DNA from: UBA2040 sp041674745
GTDB taxonomy: Bacteria > Bacteroidota > Bacteroidia > Flavobacteriales_D > Crocinitomicaceae
Length of the DNA: 64,000 bases
Reading direction: 5' to 3'
Assembly: GCA_041674745.1 (NCBI GenBank)
Contig: JBAYVD010000014.1
Location: 18,149-82,148 of the forward strand
The first letter of the stretch is position 1; every line of letters begins with the position of its first letter. Shown here piece by piece: positions 51,325-59,882 of this stretch. A program made the position numbers and the translations under genes. Under the pieces are notes generated by a model. That model searched no databases, was not told where the DNA came from, and worked only from the letters and a program-made list of their open reading frames with translations.

Positions 51325-54300
51325 TTAATTAACCCAGATCAATTCAGGAATTTCAGTATACAGCAAGGCACATTTCACATCCGTGTATCCCATTCTTTTG
51401 AGTAGCTGTGCATAATTCTGCACTTGTTTTTCGTGTTTTTTCGTGGCGGTTCCCGTTTTAAAATCAAGAACAATAACGGAGTCTTTTTGAAAAAGTATTT
51501 TATCCGGTCTACTGCTTTTTTCATCAGCAAATAAGATACTTTGTTCACTCAGAACTTTATCACTTATACCATACAGTTCCGTCAGAAATTTATCAAAAAT
51601 ATCGGTTACCAATTGGTGCATCCTGTTTTTGTAAGCACCATCTATCTCTCCCAAGGCAATGAAATGATTCAATTTTTCATCGATTTCATGAATAGCGTTT
51701 ACCTCTGAAAGTAACAAGTGAAATTGAGTTCCAAAAAGCTGTGCCTCGGACATCGTAAAATCGTCATCAAAAGGATTGTTATTTTCAATGGCAATGTTCG
51801 GGAACCATAAAAAATCTTGCAGCGAAAGAGGACTGAAATTGCTATTTTCTATTTTGGAGCGAGGGGAAGCTTCATTCTTTGGCTTCCGTTCACCTATTTC
51901 GAGTAACTCTTTTTCTTGGCTCCAATTATTGGGAAAGGATTCTTGACAAATCTGAGCGATTCTTTCTTCTTGGGTATTTTTCTTGTAATAATTGCGTGCG
52001 TACAAGCGTGTTTTGGCTCGCGTAAAAGCAACATAATAAATATTGGTATTGTCGGTTCGAATTTGTTCTTTCTCTTCCAAAGCTTGGTGCGCATATTCAG
52101 GTAAACTTTCTATTTGAACCCGACTAAGTTGTGCGATATGCTGGTCACTTTCAATAAAGTATTTCGATTTGTCATTTTTTTCCGAAGTCATGGTAATGTT
52201 GGGCAATAGTACAATCGGAAATTCCAAACCTTTACTTTTGTGAATGGTCATAATCGTCAAGGCATCTTCACTTTCGGGCAATTGAACGGAAGATTTTTTG
52301 CCTTTGTTGTTGTACTGTTCCAAAAACAATTGTAAATCTGGACCGAAACGTAAATCAAATTGAAATGCCAAATCCAATAAATGATGGATGTAATGATTTT
52401 TTAGCACATCGATTTTCACCAAGGTGCAAAATTTCATGATGAGATCGTAAATGGACTCGAAGGCCATGTAGAAATCATCATCGGAAGAAAAGAAATCGTT
52501 GATAAATCGCTGCTCGTCGATTCGTTTGTATTTTTTTTCCTCGACCGGAACGAAGTATTCCTCGTACGCAGCTAAAGAGAGTTCTTTCACGCGCAAAGTC
52601 ATCGAAATGAATTTTTTCGTGCTGCTTTCCACACTTGGGGACCGACGTTTGGTGAGATAGGAAATAATCCATTGCACATACAAATCGGAGTCGACGAAAA
52701 GTGAATCGGCACTTACGACTTTGTAGCCAGCTTCCGTTAATTGAACAGACCAACGATTGCATTCTCGGTTGCCTCTGCCTAATATGGTAATGTCGTTGGG
52801 TTTGAATCCATCTTTTAGTATTTCCTCGATCCAAGTTTTGAGCGAATCAAAATCGTCGTTGTTGTCATTTTTTTTCGCGTCTAGATTTTCTCGGTTGACA
52901 ATATGTACGTAGCCAATTTCTTGTGAAACCGGTTCTTGTACCACATCTTCGAAAAAGGATTGCGTGTTTTCGGGCAAGTAATTTCTGAGTTCGGAAAAGA
53001 GTAAGTTGTTGAATTCTACTATCGTTTTCGTGGAGCGCCAATTTTGTTTAATCACTCCTTTTTCGCCCATTCTTTTAAAATATTGCGATTTCTCGGCTAA
53101 ATTCAGGTCGTTTTCCGGATTGTATATTTCTGGAAGCGCCACAAATTGCTCAGCCAATCCATTTTTAAAACGGTAAATGGATTGCTTGGGATCACCCACG
53201 ATAAAATTCAGGGCCAATTTGGAAATACCTTCATGTACCAAAGGAATCAAATTCAACCATTGCATGCGGGAAGTATCTTGAAATTCGTCCAACAAATAAT
53301 TGTCATATCGATTTCCCAATCGTTCATAGAGGAAAGGTGCTTCTTCGTTTTGCACCAATTGGCCAATTAGTTTATTAAATTCAGAGATGCGAATCAAGGA
53401 TTCATCTTGTCGCATTTTGTCCAATCGAACGGCCAAAATTTTCAGAAGCCACATGTTGTGGTAGTTTTTTCGAATGGCGTTCAATAAGGTGATGCTTTTG
53501 TAGAATCCATCGTGCATGGGGATTATTTCATTCAGCTTTTCGCTCATGCCATCCAGTGGCGGATTGGATTTATTGCCCTCAGATAAATTTCTAACTGCAG
53601 CTTCGGTCATGAATGCAGCAGCGGGTTCGTTCAATTCTAAATATTTCGCAACCTGGTTCAACGTTGTCGAACCGCCGGCCACTTCTTTTACTCGATTGAA
53701 AATATCGATACTTTCCAAAAAGTTTCGAAACGAGGATACGAATTGAACGAAAGCCGCTTTTTCTTTTTTCAATTGATCGCGCACTTGGTGAAATTCGTTT
53801 TCGGAAAATTCAATCAGCATCAGTTGATCGATGATTTTCTGCTCTTTCTCACTTTTGATTAAGCCGATGAACTTGATCAAGTCATTCCGGAAATTCCATT
53901 TTTCTCCTTCTTCTAATTGTGATTTGGCATAACCCAATACCAGTTTTGTAAGGGTTTCGTGCTCTGCTGAACCGACATCGCTGAGCAATTGGTCCACAAC
54001 ATTTTCTAACACTTCGTCTTCGTCAATGATCACTTCAAAATCGGCAGGCAAATCCAGTTCACGACTAAAACTACGAATCAATCTCAAATTGAATTTATCG
54101 ATGGTTAAAACTTTGAAATCTTCGTAGCGGTGCAAAATCCGTTGCAGAATTCCTTTTGATTTGGCAGCTAATTCTTCGGGTGTACATTGTACAGATGCCG
54201 AGAGTATTTTTTCATATTTACGTTCTTCAGGATTGAATTGTTCTGGAAATGCTAAAATCTCAAGCGCTTCTATAATTCTGGTTTTCATTTCAAGCGCTGC

Positions 54301-54456
54301 TTTGTTGGTAAAAGTCATCGCAACGATATGGGCAAAAGGGTCGGCTTTGGTGCTTTGCAGAAGCAATTCGAGATAAGTAAGAACCAATTTGTAGGTTTTC
54401 CCACTTCCAGCAGAAGCACTAATGATTTGTAGAGGTTTGACCCATTCTTTTTCCAT
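51325..54456 (-). CDS. UvrD/RecB-like helicase-nuclease (AddA-like)
   Basis: 1043 residues. Superfamily 1 helicase motifs: Walker A SASAGSGKT (13-21), motif II LLDEFQDTS (about 385-393), motif III VGDPKQSIYRFK, motif V TIHKSKGLEFPIVLLP and motif VI YYVAFTRAKTRLY. The C-terminus carries a PD-(D/E)XK nuclease site (PDKILF, then VLDFKTGT at about 998), as in AddA/RecB. Expected to process double-strand DNA ends for recombination. An AddB-like partner, expected nearby in some relatives, is not in the window. It converges on ndh, with four bases between stop codons. Confidence 0.92.
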   Translation of the reverse strand: MEKEWVKPLQIISASAGSGKTYKLVLTYLELLLQSTKADPFAHIVAMTFTNKAALEMKTRIIEALEILAFPEQFNPEERKYEKILSASVQCTPEELAAKSKGILQRILHRYEDFKVLTIDKFNLRLIRSFSRELDLPADFEVIIDEDEVLENVVDQLLSDVGSAEHETLTKLVLGYAKSQLEEGEKWNFRNDLIKFIGLIKSEKEQKIIDQLMLIEFSENEFHQVRDQLKKEKAAFVQFVSSFRNFLESIDIFNRVKEVAGGSTTLNQVAKYLELNEPAAAFMTEAAVRNLSEGNKSNPPLDGMSEKLNEIIPMHDGFYKSITLLNAIRKNYHNMWLLKILAVRLDKMRQDESLIRISEFNKLIGQLVQNEEAPFLYERLGNRYDNYLLDEFQDTSRMQWLNLIPLVHEGISKLALNFIVGDPKQSIYRFKNGLAEQFVALPEIYNPENDLNLAEKSQYFKRMGEKGVIKQNWRSTKTIVEFNNLLFSELRNYLPENTQSFFEDVVQEPVSQEIGYVHIVNRENLDAKKNDNNDDFDSLKTWIEEILKDGFKPNDITILGRGNRECNRWSVQLTEAGYKVVSADSLFVDSDLYVQWIISYLTKRRSPSVESSTKKFISMTLRVKELSLAAYEEYFVPVEEKKYKRIDEQRFINDFFSSDDDFYMAFESIYDLIMKFCTLVKIDVLKNHYIHHLLDLAFQFDLRFGPDLQLFLEQYNNKGKKSSVQLPESEDALTIMTIHKSKGLEFPIVLLPNITMTSEKNDKSKYFIESDQHIAQLSRVQIESLPEYAHQALEEKEQIRTDNTNIYYVAFTRAKTRLYARNYYKKNTQEERIAQICQESFPNNWSQEKELLEIGERKPKNEASPRSKIENSNFSPLSLQDFLWFPNIAIENNNPFDDDFTMSEAQLFGTQFHLLLSEVNAIHEIDEKLNHFIALGEIDGAYKNRMHQLVTDIFDKFLTELYGISDKVLSEQSILFADEKSSRPDKILFQKDSVIVLDFKTGTATKKHEKQVQNYAQLLKRMGYTDVKCALLYTEIPELIWVN

Positions 54457-54525
54457 GAACTAAAATTAGCAATATTCTGCACTTGGATTACGTTCTATAT
54501 TTCAATTATAGCCCAACTCAATTAG

Positions 54526-54556
54526 TTGTACAATCGTTTAGGTTGTTGTAAATTTG
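54526..54556 (+). promoter_or_regulatory. promoter before the MbnP-like gene (TTG-N20-TAAATTTG)
   Basis: TTG at 54526-54528 and TAAATTTG at 54549-54556, spacing 20. The -7 element ends only four bases before the ATG at 54561, so the predicted transcript would start at or next to the start codon, that is, be leaderless. Confidence 0.6.
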
Positions 54557-54560
54557 AAGT

Positions 54561-55316
54561 ATGAAGCGTGTCTTTTTGATTTTCGTGATAGTGGTCATCG
54601 GTTTTTCATCTTGTAAAAAGAAGAAACCGGAAGGTCCCGTTACGCCTGCCGCTGAACAAGTAGTAGAAGTTCATTTGGTGCCAACATTGGATGGACAAGT
54701 GTATGCATTGAATGAAGTGATCGAAAGTTCATTGGGGTATCGGTATTTCTTTACAGATATAAAGTTGCTCGGCACAGATATGGTAAATGGCCCAAGCACC
54801 TTGGCTTCTGCATTTTTGTACAATTACCAAGTTACAGGAACTATACTTGCTACGGCTGTTGGAAACAAATCAAGCTTTACGAATCTTAGTATGAATTTAG
54901 GCGTTGCCGATCCATTGAATCATGCCGATCCATCTTTGCCCGCAAATGCTTCTCCTTTGAATATTTCCAACGCTGGCGATATGCATTGGGGATGGAATCC
55001 AGGTTATATTTTTGTGAAATTGGAGGGAAAGGTGGATACGATCCCCGATGGAATCGACAATTTTGATCACAATTTTGTTTTTCATTTGGGCATGGATCCC
55101 GTTTTTAGGACCACCAATTTTACAGACTTGAACTGGACAGTCGTTTCGGACACAAAAAGTAAAACCAATTTATTGTTGCAAATGCGAACACTATTCGATC
55201 AACCAGGAAATGAAATAGATTTGCGTGTAAATTATACATCACATTCTGCGACTTCACAGATGCCATTGACCAATTTAGTCATGGATCAATTTAAAACGGC
55301 CATTGTAAAAGAATGA
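54561..55316 (+). CDS. MbnP-like copper-binding lipoprotein
   Basis: 251 residues. Lipoprotein signal with FSSC (Cys18), then a beta-rich domain with LNEVIESSLGYRYFFTDIKL (about 51-70), ADPLNHADPSL and DMHWGWNPGYIFVKLEG (141-157), and FHLGMD (175-180), the pattern of the MbnP family. In methanotrophs MbnP's tryptophan is oxidised to kynurenine by the diheme enzyme MbnH to make a copper site; W144 or W146 are candidates here. The next gene is an MbnH/MauG-type peroxidase overlapping by four bases, which strongly supports the pairing. No methanobactin genes are present. Confidence 0.85.
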   Translation: MKRVFLIFVIVVIGFSSCKKKKPEGPVTPAAEQVVEVHLVPTLDGQVYALNEVIESSLGYRYFFTDIKLLGTDMVNGPSTLASAFLYNYQVTGTILATAVGNKSSFTNLSMNLGVADPLNHADPSLPANASPLNISNAGDMHWGWNPGYIFVKLEGKVDTIPDGIDNFDHNFVFHLGMDPVFRTTNFTDLNWTVVSDTKSKTNLLLQMRTLFDQPGNEIDLRVNYTSHSATSQMPLTNLVMDQFKTAIVKE

Positions 55317-56389
55317 TACGTTATTCAATTTTCCTCATTTCTTTATTTCTCCTCCTATTGTCTTGTAAAAAGGGAGAGATTTCACCCGTTAATCCATCGT
55401 ATGTTTTGGACGCGCCTAGTCATTTTCCAGAAATGATTATTCCAACCGACAACCCATTAACGGTTATGGGAGTAGAGTTGGGGAAACGCCTATTTTACGA
55501 GAAAAGATTGAGTGGCGACAATACCTTAGCCTGTGCAGGTTGTCATGCACCCAGCGAATCATTTAGTGATAAAAATCAATACTCAAAAGGAATTGACGGC
55601 CACTTCGGAAAACGAAATTCGATGGCGCTTGTCAATTTGGGCTATCAAAAATTCTTTTTCTGGGATGGAAGAGCCAAAACGTTAGAAGAACAAATTTTAT
55701 TTCCTGTGCAGGATCCGGTCGAAATGCATCAATCTTGGACCAACGCTGTTATCAAATTGAGAGCAGACGAATCCTATCGCAATCAATTTTTCGTTGCATT
55801 TGGAACGGATCAAATCGATTCCACTTTGGTTGCAAAAAGCATCGCACAATTTTTAAGAACCATGGTGAGTGGCTTTTCGAAATACGATGTCATGTACAAG
55901 CATAAATATAGTTTGCCGCTAACCACCAAAGAACAAGGATTGTTAGCTCAGGTGACAAACGAGGAATGGGCTGGGTATGATTTGTTCAATTCGTTGAATG
56001 GTGGCGATTGCTTTCATTGTCACAATGGGCCATTGATGCAAGTCAATATTTTTGCCAACAATGGATTGGATGCTACTTTCTCCGATTTGGGAAGAGGTAA
56101 AATCACCAATAATCCAGCGGACATGGGTCATTTTAAAGTCCCGACTTTGCGTAACATTGCGCTGACTGCGCCTTATATGCATGATGGACGGTTTCAAACA
56201 TTGGATCAAGTAATAGAGCATTATTCTTCAGGAATCGTGCATAGCACTACAATTAGTCCCTTGATTGAGTTTGCCAGTCAAGGTGGAGTGCAGTTGGATG
56301 CATTTGAAAAAGGGTTAATTAAAAAATTTCTGTTGACATTAACAGACGAGGAATTTATAAATAACCCTAAATTTGCACCGCCAAATTAA
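55313..56389 (+). CDS. diheme cytochrome c peroxidase family lipoprotein (MbnH/MauG-like)
   Basis: 358 residues. Lipoprotein signal with LLSC (Cys18). Two haem-binding motifs, CAGCH at 74-78 and CFHCH at 233-237, define the di-haem CcpA/MauG superfamily; MHDGRFQTLDQVIEHY near residue 290 is also typical. Members reduce peroxide or make post-translational changes on partner proteins. Its ATG overlaps the stop of the MbnP-like gene (ATGA), implying co-translation and partnership. MbnH-type tryptophan oxidation of the partner is inference; a peroxide-detoxifying peroxidase is the alternative. Confidence 0.9.
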   Translation: MIRYSIFLISLFLLLLSCKKGEISPVNPSYVLDAPSHFPEMIIPTDNPLTVMGVELGKRLFYEKRLSGDNTLACAGCHAPSESFSDKNQYSKGIDGHFGKRNSMALVNLGYQKFFFWDGRAKTLEEQILFPVQDPVEMHQSWTNAVIKLRADESYRNQFFVAFGTDQIDSTLVAKSIAQFLRTMVSGFSKYDVMYKHKYSLPLTTKEQGLLAQVTNEEWAGYDLFNSLNGGDCFHCHNGPLMQVNIFANNGLDATFSDLGRGKITNNPADMGHFKVPTLRNIALTAPYMHDGRFQTLDQVIEHYSSGIVHSTTISPLIEFASQGGVQLDAFEKGLIKKFLLTLTDEEFINNPKFAPPN

Positions 56390-56455
56390 AATTGGCCGAA
56401 CTTTATGGCATGAATTTGCGTACATAAAAAGGATTACTGATTTAGTCAAGGGAAA

Positions 56456-57898
56456 ATGGTAGAAGATAGACGTTTAACAACGGAAGAAAAAGCACTAAAA
56501 ATCAATTTAACTAACGACATTTATGGTTGTTTTGCTGAAATTGGTGCAGGTCAAGAAGTAGCAGCCAACTTTTTTAAAGCAGGCGGTAGTTCGGGTACCA
56601 TTGCCTTCTCTCAATCTGCCTATGATATGCAAGTTTCGGATGCGCTCTACGGAGAAGCATCACGGTATGTTTGTGAAGAACGATTGGTTACCATGTTGGA
56701 AACGGAATTCGATACGATGAAAATTCGTTTACCAGAAAAACACAAACAAGCGCGCTTTTTCAGTTTTTGTAATACGGTTGAATCATTAAATTACCACAAA
56801 ACCAACCAAGGTCAAGGTTGGGTAGGCATCCGATTCCAGTCCGAAACGGAAGGAAAAACAAACGATGTGATTCTTCACATCAAAATGCATGACAATTCAC
56901 ACAAAGCCCAACAAGAAGCGTTGGGGATTTTGGGTGTGAATTTAATTCATGCGAGTTTTTTCCAACGAGAAGATATGAATCAATTCATTCAAAGTTTGAT
57001 TCACCGGTTGCCGCGTGAGCGAATGGAAATTGATATGCTCCGTGTTTCAGGTCCAGATTTTGAAGATGCTGACAACCGAATTTTGGCACTGAATCTCGTA
57101 AAACGCGGTATGACAGATGCTACCATGTTTGATTTGACTGGAAATGTTTTGCAACCAGCCAGCGCTCTTTACAAAAAAAATATACTGTTGATGCGCGGTC
57201 GTTTTCGTCCTGTGACAAAAGTCCACATCGACATGATTGAGACAGGTAAGAAACAATTTCTGGAAGAACAAGGAGTACAAGAAGATAATGTTAGCGTCAT
57301 TTTTGAGTTAACGCTGAAAGATTTGACAGCAGATGGTAAAATCTCCGACAAAGATTTTGTCGATAGAGCCGAACTTTTAGGTTCCTTGGGATATACCGTA
57401 ATGATATCCAATTATTTGAAGCATTACAAAATGGTGGATTATTTAGCTTCCATCGCACGCGGTAAAAAAATGGGCGTAATCTTGGGTATTTACAACTTGC
57501 ACACCATTTTTGATGAACGCTATTATGACAATTTACCAGGCGGATTGCTAGAAGCCTTTGGTAGAGGATTTGGTCACAATGTGAAACTTTTTGTTTACCC
57601 AGCCAACAATGTTGAGGATGGTGAATTGTACACGTTGGATGGAATTCGAATTCCAAAACATTTGACCGGATTACTTCAATACATGAAGGACAACAACAAA
57701 ATGGCTGCCATAGAGGGATACGACACGCATTTGTTGCACATACTTTCCGATGATGTATTGTCTAAAATCCGCGCAGGTGTTTCCAGTTGGGAAGACGATG
57801 TGCCAGATGAGGTCGCGAAAGCCATTAAATACTTCGACCTTTTTGGGTATGATAAAGAAACCTTTGGACTAAAAAGTCATCCCGTTTATATCAAGTAA
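56456..57898 (+). CDS. conserved Bacteroidota protein of unknown function (IYG-FAEIGAGQE family)
   Basis: 480 residues, soluble, with no signal peptide or membrane segment. The N-terminal DIYGCFAEIGAGQEVAANFF, then GGSSGTIAFSQSAYD, and LYKKNILLMRGRFRPVTKVH in the middle are hallmarks of a long conserved family in Bacteroidota. Database names such as nicotinate-nucleotide adenylyltransferase or TonB-dependent receptor attach to it, as far as I recall, and neither is supported by motifs here (no nucleotidyltransferase HxGH, no signal). It lies 66 bases after the peroxidase gene and may or may not share its transcript. Function unknown. Confidence 0.75.
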   Translation: MVEDRRLTTEEKALKINLTNDIYGCFAEIGAGQEVAANFFKAGGSSGTIAFSQSAYDMQVSDALYGEASRYVCEERLVTMLETEFDTMKIRLPEKHKQARFFSFCNTVESLNYHKTNQGQGWVGIRFQSETEGKTNDVILHIKMHDNSHKAQQEALGILGVNLIHASFFQREDMNQFIQSLIHRLPRERMEIDMLRVSGPDFEDADNRILALNLVKRGMTDATMFDLTGNVLQPASALYKKNILLMRGRFRPVTKVHIDMIETGKKQFLEEQGVQEDNVSVIFELTLKDLTADGKISDKDFVDRAELLGSLGYTVMISNYLKHYKMVDYLASIARGKKMGVILGIYNLHTIFDERYYDNLPGGLLEAFGRGFGHNVKLFVYPANNVEDGELYTLDGIRIPKHLTGLLQYMKDNNKMAAIEGYDTHLLHILSDDVLSKIRAGVSSWEDDVPDEVAKAIKYFDLFGYDKETFGLKSHPVYIK

Positions 57899-57943
57899 GT
57901 TCTCATTTCTGACTTTCTTTTTTACATACGTAAAGGCAGGATT

Positions 57944-57951
57944 TAATTTTG
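57944..57951 (+). promoter_or_regulatory. -7-like element TAATTTTG before the WYL regulator gene
   Basis: Matches TAnnTTTG, 76 bases before the ATG. The base triplet 20 bases upstream is TTT rather than TTG, so the match is partial. Confidence 0.4.
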
Positions 57952-57963
57952 CGCGTTTTTAGA

Positions 57964-57979
57964 ACGTAATTCTTTACGT
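57964..57979. promoter_or_regulatory. ACGTAA-N4-TTACGT palindrome, candidate operator
   Basis: Perfect 6-4-6 inverted repeat 12 bases downstream of the -7-like element and 48 bases before the WYL regulator ATG; a related half-site ACGTAA occurs at about 57929. Position at a likely transcription start suits autoregulation. Confidence 0.45.
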
Positions 57980-58027
57980 ATCAAAAAAAATCCGTAATTT
58001 TCCGTTCTATATAAGGAAACTAATAGA

Positions 58028-59041
58028 ATGTCTCAGATTAAAAATGCCCAAATTCGGTACAGAATAATTGACCGATGCATCCGAAATAAATATCGACCGA
58101 ATCCTACAAAACGAGATTTGCGCGATGCTTGTGAGGAATCCTTGTATGGGAGCATTGATGGAAACAACATTTGCGATTCAACAATCGAAAAAGATCTTTT
58201 TGCCATGCGAATGGATCACGATGCACCGATAAAATACTCAAAAGTCACCAAAGGATATTTTTACGAAGATGAAAATTACAGCTTCGATAACATTCCCCTG
58301 ACTTCAGAAGATGTGCAAGCTATTCAATTTGCGGCGAAAACCTTGCTTCAATTTCGGGATATCGATATGTTTAAACAGTTCGGCAATGCCATTGATAAAA
58401 TTGTCGATCGAGTAACCATCGCGGCCGATCCATTGGACGAAAAAATTCAAGAATACGTTCAGTTCGAGAAAGGGATCAATACTTCCGGCAATCAATATCT
58501 ATCCGTTTTGTTGGAAGCGATCCAAAACAAGAAAATGGTTACGTTTGATTATACCAGTTTCGCCACCAACAAAACAAAAGATCGAACGGTTACACCATTG
58601 TTATTGAAGGAATACCGCAACCGTTGGTATTTGATATCTCACGACGAAGAAAAGCGTAAAATTATCACATACGCTTTGGAACGCATGAAAAATGTCGCCA
58701 TTACTATCAACGGTGGATCAATACCCAAACATTTTTCAACAGAGAACTTTTTCGAACACACGATTGGCATCACCACCTACGAAGCCAAACCCGAAAGCAT
58801 TCAGTTCAAAGCCAGTAATTTGGCGTCAAAATACATCGAATCACAACCATTTCATCATACCCAGAAGACGGTAAAAGTGGGAAAAAACAAAACCAATTTC
58901 TCTTTGAAAGTAATCATTACGGAAGAATTAATTCGTGAAATCATGAGTTACGGTGGAGAAATTGAAGTAGTTTCGCCCTTGAGTTTGCGCGATAAAATCG
59001 TAGACCGGATAATGGACATGATAAAAAATTACAATCTATAA
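58028..59041 (+). CDS. WYL-domain transcriptional regulator
   Basis: 337 residues: an N-terminal winged-helix/HTH region (about 1-75, RYRIIDRCIRNKYRPNPTKR), then the WYL domain (about 165-240) with KMVTFDYTSFATNKTKDRTV and RNRWYLISHDEE (about 195-206), and a WCX-type C-terminal extension. WYL domains sense ligands, often nucleic-acid-derived or metabolites. It is directly followed (two bases) by crotonase and 3-hydroxyacyl-CoA dehydrogenase genes, which it may control; that is inference from position. Confidence 0.88.
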   Translation: MSQIKNAQIRYRIIDRCIRNKYRPNPTKRDLRDACEESLYGSIDGNNICDSTIEKDLFAMRMDHDAPIKYSKVTKGYFYEDENYSFDNIPLTSEDVQAIQFAAKTLLQFRDIDMFKQFGNAIDKIVDRVTIAADPLDEKIQEYVQFEKGINTSGNQYLSVLLEAIQNKKMVTFDYTSFATNKTKDRTVTPLLLKEYRNRWYLISHDEEKRKIITYALERMKNVAITINGGSIPKHFSTENFFEHTIGITTYEAKPESIQFKASNLASKYIESQPFHHTQKTVKVGKNKTNFSLKVIITEELIREIMSYGGEIEVVSPLSLRDKIVDRIMDMIKNYNL

Positions 59042-59043
59042 AA

Positions 59044-59817
59044 ATGGAACTTAGTGTAGTAAAAGAAAACGGCGTTGCAACCTTAAAGTTGAATCGTCCA
59101 GAAGTATTTAATTCATTCAACCAGAAAATGGCTTTCGATTTGCAAAAGGCATTGGACGATTGTGCGCAAGACGAATCCGTTCGCTGCATCGTTTTGGTTG
59201 GGGAAGGGAAAGCATTTTGTGCTGGCCAAGATTTAGCAGAAGCTACAGATCCAAATGGTCCAGAGTTGAAATCCATCGTTCGAGAACATTACAATCCGAT
59301 CATTGAACGTTTAAGAACCATTGAAAAACCAATTGTTGCAGCCGTAAATGGAGTGGCAGCCGGAGCTGGAGCGAATATTGCCTTGGCTTGTGATATTGTT
59401 ATTGCCAAAGAATCCGCCTCTTTTATTCAAGCCTTTTCAAAAATTGGGTTGATTCCCGATTCGGGCGGAACCTTTATGTTGCCTCGTTTGGTAGGTTGGC
59501 AAAAAGCATCTGCGTTAATGATGACGGGTGAAAAAGTAATGGCAACAGAAGCTGCCGCTATGAACATGATTCACAAAGCCATTCCAGACGAAGAATTTGA
59601 AGCAAAAGTAAAAGAATTGACAGAGAATTTGGCTCAAATGCCCACCCTCGGTTTGGGTTTAACCAAGCGTGCGTTGAATGAATCTTTCACGAACAATTTA
59701 ACACAACAACTAGCAGCGGAAGAAATACTTCAAACCCAAGCTGGTCAATCACACGATTTCAACGAAGGAACGACCGCATTTTTAGAGAAAAGAAAACCGA
59801 ATTTTATCGGTAAATAG
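59044..59817 (+). CDS. enoyl-CoA hydratase/isomerase, PaaG-like
   Basis: 257 residues, crotonase fold. Oxyanion-hole segments CAGQDLAEATDPNGPELKSI (about 59-78) and NGVAAGAGANIALACD (about 102-117) are present. Asp139 in LIPDSGGTF corresponds to the catalytic Asp of PaaG-type ring-epoxide isomerases, and the DLAEATDPNGP loop is typical of PaaG. It may act in phenylacetate degradation or in beta-oxidation; the rest of a paa cluster is not in the window. Confidence 0.87.
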   Translation: MELSVVKENGVATLKLNRPEVFNSFNQKMAFDLQKALDDCAQDESVRCIVLVGEGKAFCAGQDLAEATDPNGPELKSIVREHYNPIIERLRTIEKPIVAAVNGVAAGAGANIALACDIVIAKESASFIQAFSKIGLIPDSGGTFMLPRLVGWQKASALMMTGEKVMATEAAAMNMIHKAIPDEEFEAKVKELTENLAQMPTLGLGLTKRALNESFTNNLTQQLAAEEILQTQAGQSHDFNEGTTAFLEKRKPNFIGK

Positions 59818-59827
59818 ATTTTTGTTT

Positions 59828-59863
59828 CCCCCTTTGGAGGGGGACCAAGGGGGAGGAACCTCC
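59828..59863. repeat. CCCCCTTTGGAGGGGG intergenic repeat
   Basis: CCCCC(TTTGGA)GGGGG forms a hairpin and is followed by a second, GGAGG AA CCTCC. Closely similar G/C-run elements are dispersed between genes in many Bacteroidota (recalled). It lies in the 65-base gap between the crotonase and dehydrogenase genes. Confidence 0.65.
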
Positions 59864-59882
59864 AATTTAGACTTTTATTGGA

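Noticed and set aside
56456..57898. Naming this gene as nicotinate-nucleotide adenylyltransferase or TonB-dependent receptor
   Set aside because: No HxGH nucleotidyltransferase motif, signal peptide or barrel features; such names look like propagated errors.
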